A stretch of 64,000 bases of DNA from contig NZ_VFPA01000001.1 of assembly GCF_006716445.1 (NCBI RefSeq), forward strand, positions 2,914,001-2,978,000, given 5' to 3'. Origin of the DNA: Pseudonocardia kunmingensis. GTDB lineage: Bacteria; Actinomycetota; Actinomycetes; Mycobacteriales; Pseudonocardiaceae. Below the pieces are notes generated by a model, which was given only the letters and a program-made list of their open reading frames with translations, did not search any database and was not told the origin of the DNA. Made by a program: the position numbers and the translations under genes. Shown in pieces: positions 37,510 to 46,791 of the stretch. Positions within the stretch are counted from its first letter, which is position 1. Each line of letters opens with the position of its first letter.

Positions 37510-38661
37510 TCAGCGCTTCGGCCAGTGCCACGACGGGCGGTCCAGCAGGTCCTGGCCGGCCAGCACCGTGGCGCCGTGCTCCTTCTCCAGCTCCAGAAGC
37601 GCCGTGTCGTCGCCGACCGCCTCGAGGGCGCGCACCAGCGGCAGGGCGTGCGTGACCACCACGACCTGCGTGCGCGCCGCGGCGGCCGCGATCAACGCGG
37701 CCAGTGGCGGCAGCAGGTCCGGGTGCAGGCTGGTCTCCGGCTCGTTGAGCACGAGCAGCTCGGGCGGGCGCGGGCTCAGCAGCGCCGCCACCCACAGCAG
37801 GTAGCGCAGCGTGCCGTCGGACAGCTCTGCCGCGCTCAGCGGGCGCAGCAGGCCGTGCTGGTGGAACCGCAGCGCGAACCGGCCGTCCTCGCCCGCTGCC
37901 ACCCCGATCCGCGAACCGGGGAAGGCGTCGTCGACGGCCGCGGCGAGCTCCGCCGGGTCGCCGACCTCCTGGATGGTCTGCAGCGCGGCCGCCAGGTCGG
38001 CGCCGTCGTGGTCGAGCACGGGGCTGCGGGTGCCCACCCGGGCCTGGCGCGCCGGCGCGTCGGCGTCGGTGCGGAAGTGGTCGTAGAACCGCCACGACCG
38101 GATGCGTTCGCGCACCAGCAGCACCTCGGGGGAGACCCGCGGGTCGGCGAACGCCGTGAGCATGCTGTCGGTCAGCCCGATCCGGTGGGACTCCCGGCCC
38201 CAGGCGCCACTGGGCTCGCGCCCCCGCACCACCGGGCCGTCGCGGTCGGCGAGCAGCGCGGCCGGCCGCAGCACCGGCCCGCGCCACACGCACTCGCGCT
38301 TGAACTCCGGATCGCGGTGGAACGCGGTCTGCGTCGGGACCGGCATGCCGAGGTCGAGCGCGTAGCCGAACTCGTCGCCGGAGAACCCGAGCCGCAGCCC
38401 CACCGGCTTCGTGCGGCGGGTGCCCTGCACCGGCCCCCGGCCCACGGTCTCCGGCCCCGCCCACAGCGCCGACGGCAGCCCGCCCTCCCGCGCGAGCGCG
38501 GCCACCGCGCCGTCGCGCGCGGCGTCGGCGAGCAGCCGCAGCGCCTTGTACAGGCTGGACTTGCCGCTCCCGTTCGCCCCGGTGACCACCGTGAGCCGGG
38601 AGAGCGGCAGCACGAGATCGCGCAACGAGCGGTAGTTCTCGACGGCCAGCGTGGTCAGCAC
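37510..38661 (-). CDS. AAA ATPase of the RecF/SMC-like (AAA_21) type
   Basis: The 383-residue protein (GTG 38661) begins VLTTLAVENYRSLRDLVLPL. Walker A is VVTGANGSGKSSLYKALRLL; the ABC-like signature is LSDGTLRYLLWVAALLS; Walker B is LLVLNEPETSLHPDLLPPLA; the switch is VVVVTHALPLVRALE. It is a stand-alone OLD/AAA_21 ATPase. Relatives occur in defence and repair systems, but no nuclease partner is encoded beside it, so I do not assign a defence role. Confidence 0.8.
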   Translation of the reverse strand: MLTTLAVENYRSLRDLVLPLSRLTVVTGANGSGKSSLYKALRLLADAARDGAVAALAREGGLPSALWAGPETVGRGPVQGTRRTKPVGLRLGFSGDEFGYALDLGMPVPTQTAFHRDPEFKRECVWRGPVLRPAALLADRDGPVVRGREPSGAWGRESHRIGLTDSMLTAFADPRVSPEVLLVRERIRSWRFYDHFRTDADAPARQARVGTRSPVLDHDGADLAAALQTIQEVGDPAELAAAVDDAFPGSRIGVAAGEDGRFALRFHQHGLLRPLSAAELSDGTLRYLLWVAALLSPRPPELLVLNEPETSLHPDLLPPLAALIAAAAARTQVVVVTHALPLVRALEAVGDDTALLELEKEHGATVLAGQDLLDRPSWHWPKR

Positions 38662-38714
38662 GCGGGCACGCTAACCGGGGACACCGACAGCGGGCCGCCT
38701 GGCAGACTCGACGG

Positions 38715-39389
38715 GTGGCCGTCACCGACGAGGCGATCCTGAAGATCAAGGCGATGATCCGGTCCGGTGAGCTGCGCCCCGGCGACCGGCTGCCACCGGA
38801 GAAGGAGCTCTCCGAGGCGCTGGGGCTCTCCCGCAGCTCGCTGCGCGAGGCGGTCAAGGCGCTCGAGGTCATCAGGGTGCTGGACGTGCGGCGCGGCGAC
38901 GGCACCTACGTCACCAGCCTGACGCCCGACCTCCTGCTCGACGCGATGTCGTTCGTGGTGGACATCCACCAGGACGCGTCGGTGCTCGAGCTGTTCGAGG
39001 TGCGCCGGATCCTGGAGCCGGCCGCCACCGGCCTGGCGGCCGCGCGCGCCTCGGCGGGCGACGTCGAGCACCTGCAGGGCCTGCTCTCTCAGGTGCACGC
39101 CACGACGTCGGTGGACGACCTCGTGGCCCACGACGGCGTCTTCCACCGCTACATCACCGATCTCGCCGGCAACGCCTACCTGACCAGCCTGCTGGAGACG
39201 CTGTCCAGCAGCACCCTGCGGGCGCGCATCTGGCGCGGCCTGTCCGAGGAGGGCGCGGTGACGCGCACCCTCACGGAGCACCGCGCGATCGTCGATGCGC
39301 TGGCGAGGGGCGACGCGACCCTTGCGGCGGCGCACGCGACGGTGCACATCAACGGCGTGGCGGAGTGGGTGCGGCGGGCGCTGGGCTGA
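38715..39389 (+). CDS. FadR-subfamily GntR regulator, probable fucose-locus regulator
   Basis: The 224-residue protein (GTG 38715) has the GntR winged helix (IRSGELRPGDRLPPEKELSE, ALGLSRSSLREAVKALEVIR) and a C-terminal FCD ligand domain (RRILEPAATGLAAARASAGD, HDGVFHRYITDLAGNAYLTS). It is convergent with the last gene of the sugar-transport/fucose operon. Its target is probably that operon. An ACATCCGATGT palindrome in the divergent promoter at 46.5 kb is a candidate site. Confidence 0.85.
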   Translation: MAVTDEAILKIKAMIRSGELRPGDRLPPEKELSEALGLSRSSLREAVKALEVIRVLDVRRGDGTYVTSLTPDLLLDAMSFVVDIHQDASVLELFEVRRILEPAATGLAAARASAGDVEHLQGLLSQVHATTSVDDLVAHDGVFHRYITDLAGNAYLTSLLETLSSSTLRARIWRGLSEEGAVTRTLTEHRAIVDALARGDATLAAAHATVHINGVAEWVRRALG

Positions 39390-39407
39390 GGCCTCCGGCC
39401 CGGAGTA

Positions 39408-39456
39408 CAGGAAAGCCACATTCATGAACCTGCAGGACATGAATGTGGCTTTCCTG
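39408..39456. terminator. perfect 19-bp stem hairpin between convergent genes
   Basis: CAGGAAAGCCACATTCATG (39408-39426) pairs perfectly with CATGAATGTGGCTTTCCTG (39438-39456) around 11 nt. It lies between the convergent GntR and substrate-binding-protein stops and is probably a bidirectional terminator. The stem is unusually long, as in repeat families A-C, but I found no second copy. Confidence 0.7.
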
Positions 39457-39479
39457 AACTTCCGCGGAGCGGGCGGGGC

Positions 39480-40457
39480 CTACTGGTAGAGGACTTCCTG
39501 GATCTCTGGGCTGTCGATGTTGCTCTGGTCGTACCAGAAGAAGCCGGTGTCGATCACGGGCGGCAGCTGCTCGCCGCGGGTGGCCTTCACCGCCGCGTCG
39601 ACGAGCTGCTCGCCCATGCCGACCGGGTTCTGGGTGATCGCGCCGAGCATCGTGCCGTTGCGGATCGCCTCGACCTGCGCCGCGCCGGAGTCGAAGCCGA
39701 CGACGGTGAGGCCCTGCACGCCGCTCTCCTGCACGCCGCGGACGACCCCGATCGCGGAGCCCTCGTTCGAGCCGTAGATGCCGCGCAGGTCCGGGTTGGC
39801 CGCGATGATCGCCTTCGTGATGTCGGCGGACTTGGCCTGGTCGCCGCCGCCGTACTGCGGCTCGAGCAGCTGGATGCCGGGCGCGTTGGCCTGCATCCAC
39901 TCGACGAAGCCGTCGCGGCGGTCGGTGCCGGACTTGCTGGTCTGGTCGTGCACGACGAGCGCGACCTTGCCGGTGCCGCCGAGCGCCTCGGCCATGTGCT
40001 TCGCGGCCTCCGCCGCGGCCGCCTTGTTGTCGGTGGCGGCGGTGGTGAGCGGGATGTCGCTGTCGACGCCCGAGTCGAAGGCGATGACCGGGATGTCGCG
40101 GCTCTGGGCCTGCTGCAGCAGCGGCGCCGCGGCCCGGGAGTCGAGGGCGGCGAAGCCGATGACGTCGGGCTGGCGGCCCAGCGCGTTCGTCAGCATCGTC
40201 ACCTGGGCCTCGATGTCGGCCTCGGTGGCCGGGCCCTCGAAGCTGATCCGCACGCCCTGGCGGGCGGCCTCCTGCTCCGCGCCCTGCTTCACGGCCTGCC
40301 AGAACTGGTGCTGGAAGCCCTTGGACACGATGGCGACGTAGGGCTGGTCGGCCTCGCCGCCCCCGCCGCCGCCCGCGTCCGACCCGCCGCCGCAGGCCGC
40401 GGCGGTCAGGGCGAAGGCGGCCGCCGCGACGGCCGCTCCGATCCGGTGGATCCGCAT
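39480..40457 (-). CDS. sugar ABC transporter substrate-binding lipoprotein (RbsB-like)
   Basis: The 325-residue protein starts MRIHRIGAAVAAAAFALTAA with lipobox TAAAC. The periplasmic-binding domain follows (YVAIVSKGFQHQFWQAVKQG, PVIAFDSGVDSDIPLTTAAT, GIYGSNEGSAIGVVRGVQES). By context it binds L-fucose or a related sugar. ATG 40457 is selected over the longer frame because GGGAG precedes it and the signal peptide begins there. It is the last gene of the minus-strand fucose operon. Confidence 0.88.
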   Translation of the reverse strand: MRIHRIGAAVAAAAFALTAAACGGGSDAGGGGGGEADQPYVAIVSKGFQHQFWQAVKQGAEQEAARQGVRISFEGPATEADIEAQVTMLTNALGRQPDVIGFAALDSRAAAPLLQQAQSRDIPVIAFDSGVDSDIPLTTAATDNKAAAAEAAKHMAEALGGTGKVALVVHDQTSKSGTDRRDGFVEWMQANAPGIQLLEPQYGGGDQAKSADITKAIIAANPDLRGIYGSNEGSAIGVVRGVQESGVQGLTVVGFDSGAAQVEAIRNGTMLGAITQNPVGMGEQLVDAAVKATRGEQLPPVIDTGFFWYDQSNIDSPEIQEVLYQ

Positions 40458-40489
40458 GGTCGATCGAACTCCCTTGGTCGAACGGGTTG

Positions 40490-41497
40490 TCAGGAAGCGC
40501 GCTTGCGCGCGCGGTCGGCGTAGACGGCGAGCAGGATCACGCAGCCGAGGATGACGTTCTGCCACTCCTGCGGGATCAGCATGATCTGCAGCCCGTTGTT
40601 GAGCACGGAGATGATCAGGGCGCCGATGACCGTACCGATGATCGAGCCCTTGCCCCCCGACAGGGAGGTACCGCCGATGACGACGGCCGCGATCGCCTGC
40701 AGCTCGTAGCCCATGCCGGTGGCGGGCTGCGCGGACCCGAGGCGTGCCGAGATCATCACGCCCGCGAGCCCGGTGAACAGGCCGGCGAGGGTGTAGATGA
40801 GGATCTTCCAGCGCCGCACGTCGATGCCCGAGAGGGCCGTGGCCTCCTCGTTGCTGCCGATCGAGTACGTGTAGCGGCCGAGCACCGTCTTGTTGAGCAG
40901 CACGCCTGCGAGCACCGCGGCCAGCGCGAGGATGATCACCGCGTTGGGGAAGTCGGTGCCCGGGATCAGGCTGCCGATCGAGATGTCGATGTAGGCGGGC
41001 GTCTGGTCGAAGTAGATCGGGGTGCTGTCGGAGAGGACGAGGGCGAGCCCCTGCGCCACCATCATCATCGCGAGCGTCGCGATGAACGGCGGCAGCCCGA
41101 GCACGGCCACGTTGAGCCCGTTGACCAGGCCGATCAGCCCGCCGAAGAGGATCGCGCCGAGCACGCCGAGCGGCATCGGCACCCCGGCGTTCACGATGAG
41201 CACGCCCGACATCACGGCGCAGAGCGCCATCCCGGTGCCGATCGACAGGTCGATGCCGCCGGTGATGATCACGAACGTGGTGCCCAGCGCCAGCGTCCCG
41301 ATCACGACGGTCGAGAACAGGATGTTGGTGATGTTGCCGTAGTTGAAGAAGTTCGGGCTGACGATCGAGAAGATCGCGAAGATGACCAGCAGGCTCGCGA
41401 AGGCGAGGAACTGCTGCAGCCCGGCCCGCAGCGTGTGGCGCACCCCGGCGGGTGCCTCCTTGCGCTGCGCCTCCTCGGTGGCGGTGGGGGTGGTCAT
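40490..41497 (-). CDS. sugar ABC transporter permease (RbsC-like)
   Basis: The 335-residue membrane protein has about nine helices and the BPD_transp_2 signatures FVIITGGIDLSIGTGMALCA, GLPPFIATLAMMMVAQGLAL and VVIGGTSLSGGKGSIIGTVI. ATG 41497 overlaps the stop of the ATPase gene, and 32 bp separate it from the substrate-binding gene. Confidence 0.9.
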   Translation of the reverse strand: MTTPTATEEAQRKEAPAGVRHTLRAGLQQFLAFASLLVIFAIFSIVSPNFFNYGNITNILFSTVVIGTLALGTTFVIITGGIDLSIGTGMALCAVMSGVLIVNAGVPMPLGVLGAILFGGLIGLVNGLNVAVLGLPPFIATLAMMMVAQGLALVLSDSTPIYFDQTPAYIDISIGSLIPGTDFPNAVIILALAAVLAGVLLNKTVLGRYTYSIGSNEEATALSGIDVRRWKILIYTLAGLFTGLAGVMISARLGSAQPATGMGYELQAIAAVVIGGTSLSGGKGSIIGTVIGALIISVLNNGLQIMLIPQEWQNVILGCVILLAVYADRARKRAS

Positions 41498-43020
41498 CGG
41501 ACGGTCTCCGTCTCCGGACGCAGGGTGGCGAGGTGCATGACGCTCTCCTGGGTGGCTTCGGCGGCGGCGAGCTGCCCGGTGACCCGCCCCTCGCTCATGA
41601 CGACGATGCGGTGCGACATCCGCAGCACCTCCGGCAGCTCGGAGGAGATCATGATGATCGACTTCCCCTGGGCGGCGAGGTCGTTGAGCAGCCGGTAGAT
41701 CTCTTCCTTGGCGCCCACGTCGATCCCGCGCGTCGGCTCGTCGAAGATCAGGACGTCGCAGTCCTTGACCAGCCACTTCGCGATGACGACCTTCTGCTGG
41801 TTGCCGCCGGAGAGGAACTTGGCCGTCTGGTCGACCGACGGGGTGCGGATGCGCAGGGCGTCCACCAGCTCGCGCGACCGCGCCCGCATGGCCTTCGCGC
41901 GCACGAACCCGAAGGACTGGAACCGCTCCTTCACCGAGCTCAGCCCGATGTTGGCGTTGACGTCCTGCTCGAGCAGCAGCCCGAGCTGCTTGCGGTCCTC
42001 GGACAGGTAGCCGATGCGGTGCTTGGCGGCCTCGGCCGGGCTGGTGATGCGCACGGGCTTCCCGCGCAGGGACACCGTGCCGGAGGCGACCGGGTCGGCA
42101 CCCACGAGCGCGCGGGCGACCTCGGTGCGCCCGGCGCCCATCAACCCGGCGAAGCCGAGGATCTCGCCCTCGCGCAGCTCGAACGAGACCTCGTTCAGCA
42201 GGTCCTTGGTGCTGAGGCGGTCGACCGAGAGCACGACGGGCCGGTCGTCGCGCACGCCCTCCGGCCCGGCGCCGCCCGCGATCTCCCGCCCCACCATCCG
42301 GGAGATGACCTCGGGCATGGTCGTGGTGGCCGTGTCGAGCGTCTCGACGTAGCGCCCGTCGCGGATCACCGTGATCCGGTCGCTGATCGCCTTCAGCTCG
42401 TCCATCCGGTGCGAGATGTAGATGACGGCGGTGTCCGGCGTCCGGAAGCGCCGGATCAGGTCGTGCAGCACCCGCACCTCGGCGTCGTTCAGCGCCGCCG
42501 TGGGCTCGTCCATGATCAGGATGCGGGCGTCGTAGGAGAGCGCCTTGGCGATCTCGACCATCTGCTGCTTCGCGACCGTCAGGTCCCCCACCCGCTGGCC
42601 GGGGCGCAGTGGCAGGTGCAGCCGGTCCAGCAGCTCGGCCGCCTTCGCCTCCAGCGCGCGGTCGGCCAGGAACACCCGCCCGGCGCGCGGCTCGCGGCCG
42701 ATGAAGATGTTCTGCGCGACCGTGAGGTCGGGCATCAGGTTGAACTCCTGGTGGATGATGCTGATGCCCTGCTCCAGCGCGTCGCGCGGGCCGCTGACCT
42801 GCAGCGGCTTCCCGTCGAGGAGGAACTCGCCCTCGTCGGCGGTGTAGATGCCCGACAGCAGCTTCATCAACGTCGACTTGCCGGCGCCGTTCTCGCCGAC
42901 GAGGGCGAGCACCTCGCCGCGGCGCAGCTCCAGGTGCATGTCCTGCAGCGCCCGTACGCCGGGGAAGCTCTTCCCGACGCCGCGGGCCTCGAGGAGCAGC
43001 CCCGCGCTCCGCTCGCTCAC
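41494..43020 (-). CDS. sugar ABC transporter ATPase, duplicated (RbsA-like)
   Basis: The 508-residue protein contains two ABC domains. The first has ALVGENGAGKSTLMKLLSGI and VAKQQMVEIAKALSYDARIL. The second has FAGLMGAGRTEVARALVGAD (degenerate Walker A, as usual in RbsA/XylG) and LSGGNQQKVVIAKWLVKDCD. It energises uptake with the adjacent permease and binding protein. GTG 43020 overlaps the FucU-like stop. Confidence 0.92.
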   Translation of the reverse strand: MSERSAGLLLEARGVGKSFPGVRALQDMHLELRRGEVLALVGENGAGKSTLMKLLSGIYTADEGEFLLDGKPLQVSGPRDALEQGISIIHQEFNLMPDLTVAQNIFIGREPRAGRVFLADRALEAKAAELLDRLHLPLRPGQRVGDLTVAKQQMVEIAKALSYDARILIMDEPTAALNDAEVRVLHDLIRRFRTPDTAVIYISHRMDELKAISDRITVIRDGRYVETLDTATTTMPEVISRMVGREIAGGAGPEGVRDDRPVVLSVDRLSTKDLLNEVSFELREGEILGFAGLMGAGRTEVARALVGADPVASGTVSLRGKPVRITSPAEAAKHRIGYLSEDRKQLGLLLEQDVNANIGLSSVKERFQSFGFVRAKAMRARSRELVDALRIRTPSVDQTAKFLSGGNQQKVVIAKWLVKDCDVLIFDEPTRGIDVGAKEEIYRLLNDLAAQGKSIIMISSELPEVLRMSHRIVVMSEGRVTGQLAAAEATQESVMHLATLRPETETVR

Positions 43021-43418
43021 GTCACGACCCCCTTCCGCAGGATCGCGTTGCCGTAGACCCGGGTCTCACCGGTGCGCACGATCAGGTACGCGGGCGCGGC
43101 GGCCTCGTAGAACCCGAACCGGTCGAGGAACCGCACGTCCGGGGTGCCTGCCGCGGTGACCAGCTCCTCCTGCACGGGCAGCCGCTCGCCGTCCGGGGTG
43201 GCCATGAGGTCGACGGCGGGCGCGTCGTCCAGCGGCACCACCGTCCGGATCGCGGCCATGAGGTCCGGCGTCGTGACGCCTGGCATGTCGAGCACGCGGG
43301 TGCCGAGCCGGTGCGCGGGGAAGTGCGCGTCGGCCAGCACGACCGTGTCGGAATGCCCCATCGCGTCGAGGTGGGCGAGCAACTGCCCGGTCAGGAGCGG
43401 GTGGATGCCCGAGAGCAC
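43017..43418 (-). CDS. fucU: RbsD/FucU-family sugar mutarotase
   Basis: The 133-residue protein (GTG 43418) reads VLSGIHPLLTGQLLAHLDAM, DTVVLADAHFPAHRLGTRVL and ends NAILRKGVVT, the RbsD/FucU signature. It interconverts alpha and beta anomers of the sugar; FucU rather than RbsD is inferred from fucose context. It overlaps the lactonase gene by 28 bp and the ATPase start by 4 bp. Confidence 0.85.
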   Translation of the reverse strand: MLSGIHPLLTGQLLAHLDAMGHSDTVVLADAHFPAHRLGTRVLDMPGVTTPDLMAAIRTVVPLDDAPAVDLMATPDGERLPVQEELVTAAGTPDVRFLDRFGFYEAAAPAYLIVRTGETRVYGNAILRKGVVT

Positions 43419-44278
43419 GCTGCCTCCTCAGGGGTGTTCGGATCGAGACGGTAGACGCGCTGCGCCGTGGCCGCGAGGATCTTGTCCTGCTCCTCGGCGG
43501 TCAGCTCCCCGACCAGCTGGGACACGACCTCCCAGGTGCCGGCGTAGCCCGCGGTGAGCAGCGTCATCGGCCAGTCGCTGCCCCACAGCAGCCGGTCCGG
43601 GCCGAACAGGTCCAGCGCCGCATCCCACGCGGGCCGGATGCCGGCGACGGTGAACGGCTCGCCCGCCACCTGCAACCCGGACACCTTGGTGACGGTGTTC
43701 GGGCGCGCGGCGACGGCGGCGAACGCCTCCCGCCACTGCGCGAAGCCGGGCTTCCCGTGCGGGGGCTTGCCGAGGTGGTCGAGCACCACCGTGAGCCCGG
43801 GCAGCGCGGCGGCCAGCTCGGCCGTGGCCGTGAGGTGGCGCGGCCAGGCGTCCGGCACGTCGAAGGGCAGGCCGCGCTCGGCGAGCAGGCCCAGCGACGT
43901 GCGCACGGACGGCAGTGCGAGGAAGTCGTCGCGCGGGTCGTCGTGCACGAGGTGGCGCACCCCGCAGAACGCCGGGTCGACCGTGAACCGGTCGAGCTGG
44001 GCGGCCGCGACGTCCGGGGCGTCCAGCTGCACCCAGCCGACGACGCCGGCCACCCAGGGGTGCGCGGCGGCGACCTCCAGCATGAGCTCGGTGTCGGTGA
44101 CCGAGTCCTCCGCCTGCACGAGCACCGCGCGCCCGACGCCCGACGCGCGCAGCTCGCCCTCGGCGCGCGTGGGCGTGATCGTGGTGTGCAGCGGGCCGTG
44201 CTCCGGGGTGATCCAGGAGTAGGCGCTGCGCTGCAGGTCCCAGAGGTGCAGGTGGGCGTCGATCGCGTTCGGGATCAC
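43391..44278 (-). CDS. amidohydrolase-family L-fucono-1,5-lactonase
   Basis: The 295-residue protein (GTG 44278) starts [20 protein letters not shown], with the HxH metal motif. VVLDHLGKPPHGKPGFAQWR and LLWGSDWPMTLLTAGYAGTW belong to the COG3618 amidohydrolase family. In fucose pathways this enzyme opens L-fuconolactone to L-fuconate. It is coupled to the dehydrogenase gene by a GTGA overlap. Related lactonases act on rhamnonolactone, so specificity rests on context. Confidence 0.85.
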   Translation of the reverse strand: MIPNAIDAHLHLWDLQRSAYSWITPEHGPLHTTITPTRAEGELRASGVGRAVLVQAEDSVTDTELMLEVAAAHPWVAGVVGWVQLDAPDVAAAQLDRFTVDPAFCGVRHLVHDDPRDDFLALPSVRTSLGLLAERGLPFDVPDAWPRHLTATAELAAALPGLTVVLDHLGKPPHGKPGFAQWREAFAAVAARPNTVTKVSGLQVAGEPFTVAGIRPAWDAALDLFGPDRLLWGSDWPMTLLTAGYAGTWEVVSQLVGELTAEEQDKILAATAQRVYRLDPNTPEEAACSRASTRS

Positions 44279-45225
44279 GGCACGAGCCCGTCGGCGGCGA
44301 GGTGCTCCCACAGCGCGTCCGGGATCGGCGCCGCGGCCCGCTCCACGTTCTGCCGCACGTGCGCGGGCTCGGTGGCCCCCAGCACGACCGACCGGACGGC
44401 CGGCTCCCGCAGCGGGAACTGCAGCGCGGCGGCCGGCAGCTCGACGCCGTGCTCGGCGCAGACGGCCGCGAGCCGCTGCGCGCGTGCGATGACCTCGGCG
44501 GGCGCGTCGCCGTACTCGTAGCGAGCCCCGGCGGCGGGGTGCGAGGTCGAGAGCAGCCCGGAGTTGAACGCGCCCGCCAGCACGACGCCGATCCCGCGCT
44601 CCCGGCACTCCGGCAGCAGCTCGGCGGCGGCGGGCTGCTCGAGCAGCGTGTAGCGGCCCGCCACCATGAGCAGGTCGAGCCCGCCCTCCCGCACACCGGC
44701 GAGGTGCGCGGCCACGGACTTCGACCCGATCCCCACCGCCCGCACGAGGCCCTCGTCGCGCAGCGCGACCAGGCCCGGGACGGCCGAGCGGACCGATCCC
44801 TCCATGTCGTCGTACTCGTCGGGGTCGTGCAGGAACAGCACGTCGACCCGGTCGAGGCCGAGCCGCTCCAGCGACTCGTCGAGGCTGCGGCGCACGCCGT
44901 CGGGCGACGGGTCCCACACGCGGCGCAGGTCGGCCGGGACGACGAACCCGCCTTCCTCGTCCGACTCGTCTGATGTTTCCGGGCTGGGCCGGAGCAGCCG
45001 GCCGGCTTTCGTCGAGATGACGAAATCGTCGCGGGGCTTGTCCGCGAGGAACGCGCCGAGCCGGCGCTCGGCGAACCCGAGGCCGTAGTGCGGGGCGGTG
45101 TCGAAGTAGCGGATGCCGCAGTCCCACGCCGACGCGAGCACGGCGTGCGCCTGCTCGTCGGTCATGGCGGTGAACAGGTTGCCGAGGTTCGCGCCGCCGA
45201 ACCCGAGGGAATCGATTTCACGCAT
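44275..45225 (-). CDS. aldo/keto reductase, probable L-fucose dehydrogenase
   Basis: The 316-residue protein starts [20 protein letters not shown], with AKR motifs [20 protein letters not shown] (catalytic Asp and Tyr), [10 protein letters not shown] (Lys) and [13 protein letters not shown] (His). This subgroup includes L-fucose and D-threo-aldose 1-dehydrogenases, which make the lactone using NAD(P). ATG 45225 overlaps the dehydratase stop by 8 bp. Confidence 0.85.
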   Translation of the reverse strand: MREIDSLGFGGANLGNLFTAMTDEQAHAVLASAWDCGIRYFDTAPHYGLGFAERRLGAFLADKPRDDFVISTKAGRLLRPSPETSDESDEEGGFVVPADLRRVWDPSPDGVRRSLDESLERLGLDRVDVLFLHDPDEYDDMEGSVRSAVPGLVALRDEGLVRAVGIGSKSVAAHLAGVREGGLDLLMVAGRYTLLEQPAAAELLPECRERGIGVVLAGAFNSGLLSTSHPAAGARYEYGDAPAEVIARAQRLAAVCAEHGVELPAAALQFPLREPAVRSVVLGATEPAHVRQNVERAAAPIPDALWEHLAADGLVP

Positions 45226-46504
45226 CGCGCGACACCGTATGCCCCGCCAGCGAGGCGGCGTGCATCTCCGTGCCCGCTCCGGGCTCGGTGGGCGTCCGGT
45301 AGCGCCCACCGGCGACGCGGACCGGCGTGACGAAGTGCTCGTGCAGGTGGTCGACGAACTCGATCATGCGTCCGTCGATCCGGCCGGACACGGCGACGTA
45401 GTCGAGCATCGCCAGGTGCTGCACCGCCTCGCAGAGCCCGACGCCGCCGGCGTGCGGACAGACCCGCACCCCGAACCGCGCCGCGAGCAGCAGCATCGCG
45501 AGGTTCTCGTTGACGCCCGCCACGCGCGTGGCGTCGATCTGCAGCACCGCCACCGCGTCGGCGGCGAGGAACTGCTTGGCCAGCACCCGGTTGGCCATGT
45601 GCTCGCCGGTCGCCACCGGGATCGGGGCGATGCCGCGCGCGATCGCGGCGTGCCCGAGCACGTCGTCGGGACTGGTGGGCTCCTCCACCCAGGCGAGGTC
45701 GAAGCCCGCCAGCTCCCCGATCCAGGAGATCGCCTCGGCGACGTCCCAGCGCTGGTTGGCGTCCACCGCGATCCGCACGTCCGGACCGACGGCGTCGCGG
45801 GCGATCCGCAACCGCCGCACGTCGTCGGCGAGGTCGCCGCCGACCTTGAGCTTGATCTGGTCGAACCCCTCGGCGACCGCCTCCCGGCAGAGCCGGTCGA
45901 GCTTCTCGTCGTCGTAACCGAGCCACCCGGGCGTGGTCGTGTAGGCGGGATAGCCCTCGCGCAGCAGCCGCGCCTCCCGCTCGGCGCGGCCGGGCTGCGC
46001 CGCCCGCAGGATCTCCAGCGCCTGCTCGCGGGTGAGCGCGTCGGTGAGGTAGCGGAAGTCGACGAGGTCGACCAGCTGCTCGGGCGTCATCGCCGCGAGG
46101 ACCTGCCACAGCGGGCGGCCCTCGCGCTTGGCGCGCAGGTCCCACAGCGCGTTGACGACCGCGCCGATCGCCATGTGCATGACGCCCTTCTCCGGGCCCA
46201 GCCAGCGCAGCTGCGAGTCGTGCACGAGCGCGCGCCAGGTGCCGCCCATGTCGGCGAGGAGCTCCTCGGCGTCCCGGCCGACGAGGTGCCCGGCGAGCGC
46301 CTCGATCGCCGCGACCTGCACGTCGTTGCCCCGGCCGATCGTGAAGACGAAGCCGTGCCCGGTGAGGCCGTCCGCGGCGTCGGTGACGATCCGGACGTAG
46401 GCCGCGGAGTAGTCCGGGTCGGGGTTCATCGCGTCCGACCCGTCGAGCTCGAGCGAGGTCGGGAACCGCACGTCCGCGGTCTCCAGAGCGGTGATGCGGC
46501 TCAC
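45218..46504 (-). CDS. L-fuconate dehydratase (enolase superfamily)
   Basis: The 428-residue protein (GTG 46504) starts [20 protein letters not shown], followed by [20 protein letters not shown], characteristic of fuconate dehydratase. Active-site pieces include [20 protein letters not shown] (general base Lys-x-Lys), [20 protein letters not shown] and [10 protein letters not shown] for Mg2+ ligands, then [20 protein letters not shown]. It converts L-fuconate to 2-keto-3-deoxy-L-fuconate. It is the first gene of the seven-gene minus-strand operon. Confidence 0.92.
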   Translation of the reverse strand: MSRITALETADVRFPTSLELDGSDAMNPDPDYSAAYVRIVTDAADGLTGHGFVFTIGRGNDVQVAAIEALAGHLVGRDAEELLADMGGTWRALVHDSQLRWLGPEKGVMHMAIGAVVNALWDLRAKREGRPLWQVLAAMTPEQLVDLVDFRYLTDALTREQALEILRAAQPGRAEREARLLREGYPAYTTTPGWLGYDDEKLDRLCREAVAEGFDQIKLKVGGDLADDVRRLRIARDAVGPDVRIAVDANQRWDVAEAISWIGELAGFDLAWVEEPTSPDDVLGHAAIARGIAPIPVATGEHMANRVLAKQFLAADAVAVLQIDATRVAGVNENLAMLLLAARFGVRVCPHAGGVGLCEAVQHLAMLDYVAVSGRIDGRMIEFVDHLHEHFVTPVRVAGGRYRTPTEPGAGTEMHAASLAGHTVSRDA

Positions 46505-46540
46505 GCGCAGTCCCTTCTGCCGATGCGCGGCCCACGGTAG

Positions 46541-46551
46541 ACATCCGATGT
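46541..46551. promoter_or_regulatory. candidate GntR operator ACATCCGATGT
   Basis: An odd-length palindrome of form ACATC-N-GATGT sits 37 bp upstream of the fuconate dehydratase start. A degenerate partner, ACATCAGATCT, lies at 46750-46760 just before the divergent hydrolase gene. FadR-type GntR proteins bind sites of this size; assignment to the 38715 regulator is inference. Confidence 0.45.
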
Positions 46552-46633
46552 ATGCCGGTCAACAACGATCAGATAGCGGTTCGGTCGCGACTTCCCGCCC
46601 GTCCGCGACCCCGGCGCGACCGGAAGATCCGCG

Positions 46634-46679
46634 GTATCGGTTGTTCATTGCTGTCGCGACGACAATGAGCAACCGATAC
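46634..46679. repeat. long hairpin in the divergent fucose intergenic region
   Basis: GTATCGGTTGTTCATTG (46634-46650) pairs with 46663-46679 (CAATGAGCAACCGATAC), one mismatch over 17 bp with a 12-nt loop. It is unusual to find such a structure between divergent promoters; it may insulate them or be an operator. Confidence 0.55.
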
Positions 46680-46749
46680 TCGAGATCACGGGCCGGACCG
46701 GACCCGCACGGTCGATCCTGGGCCGCGCGGCCGGTAGGTTCCCCCTCGG

Positions 46750-46760
46750 ACATCAGATCT
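46750..46760. promoter_or_regulatory. second candidate GntR operator ACATCAGATCT (degenerate)
   Basis: It shares ACATC-N-GAT with the 46541 site but the right half ends CT instead of GT. It lies 32 bp before the hydrolase ATG. Confidence 0.3.
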
Positions 46761-46791
46761 TTCGACCACCTCGACCGGTGAGGAGCCGCCG

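Noticed and set aside
37510..38661. Possible anti-phage system around the AAA_21 ATPase
   Set aside because: No nuclease, TOPRIM or toxin partner lies next to it; neighbours are transport and fucose genes.
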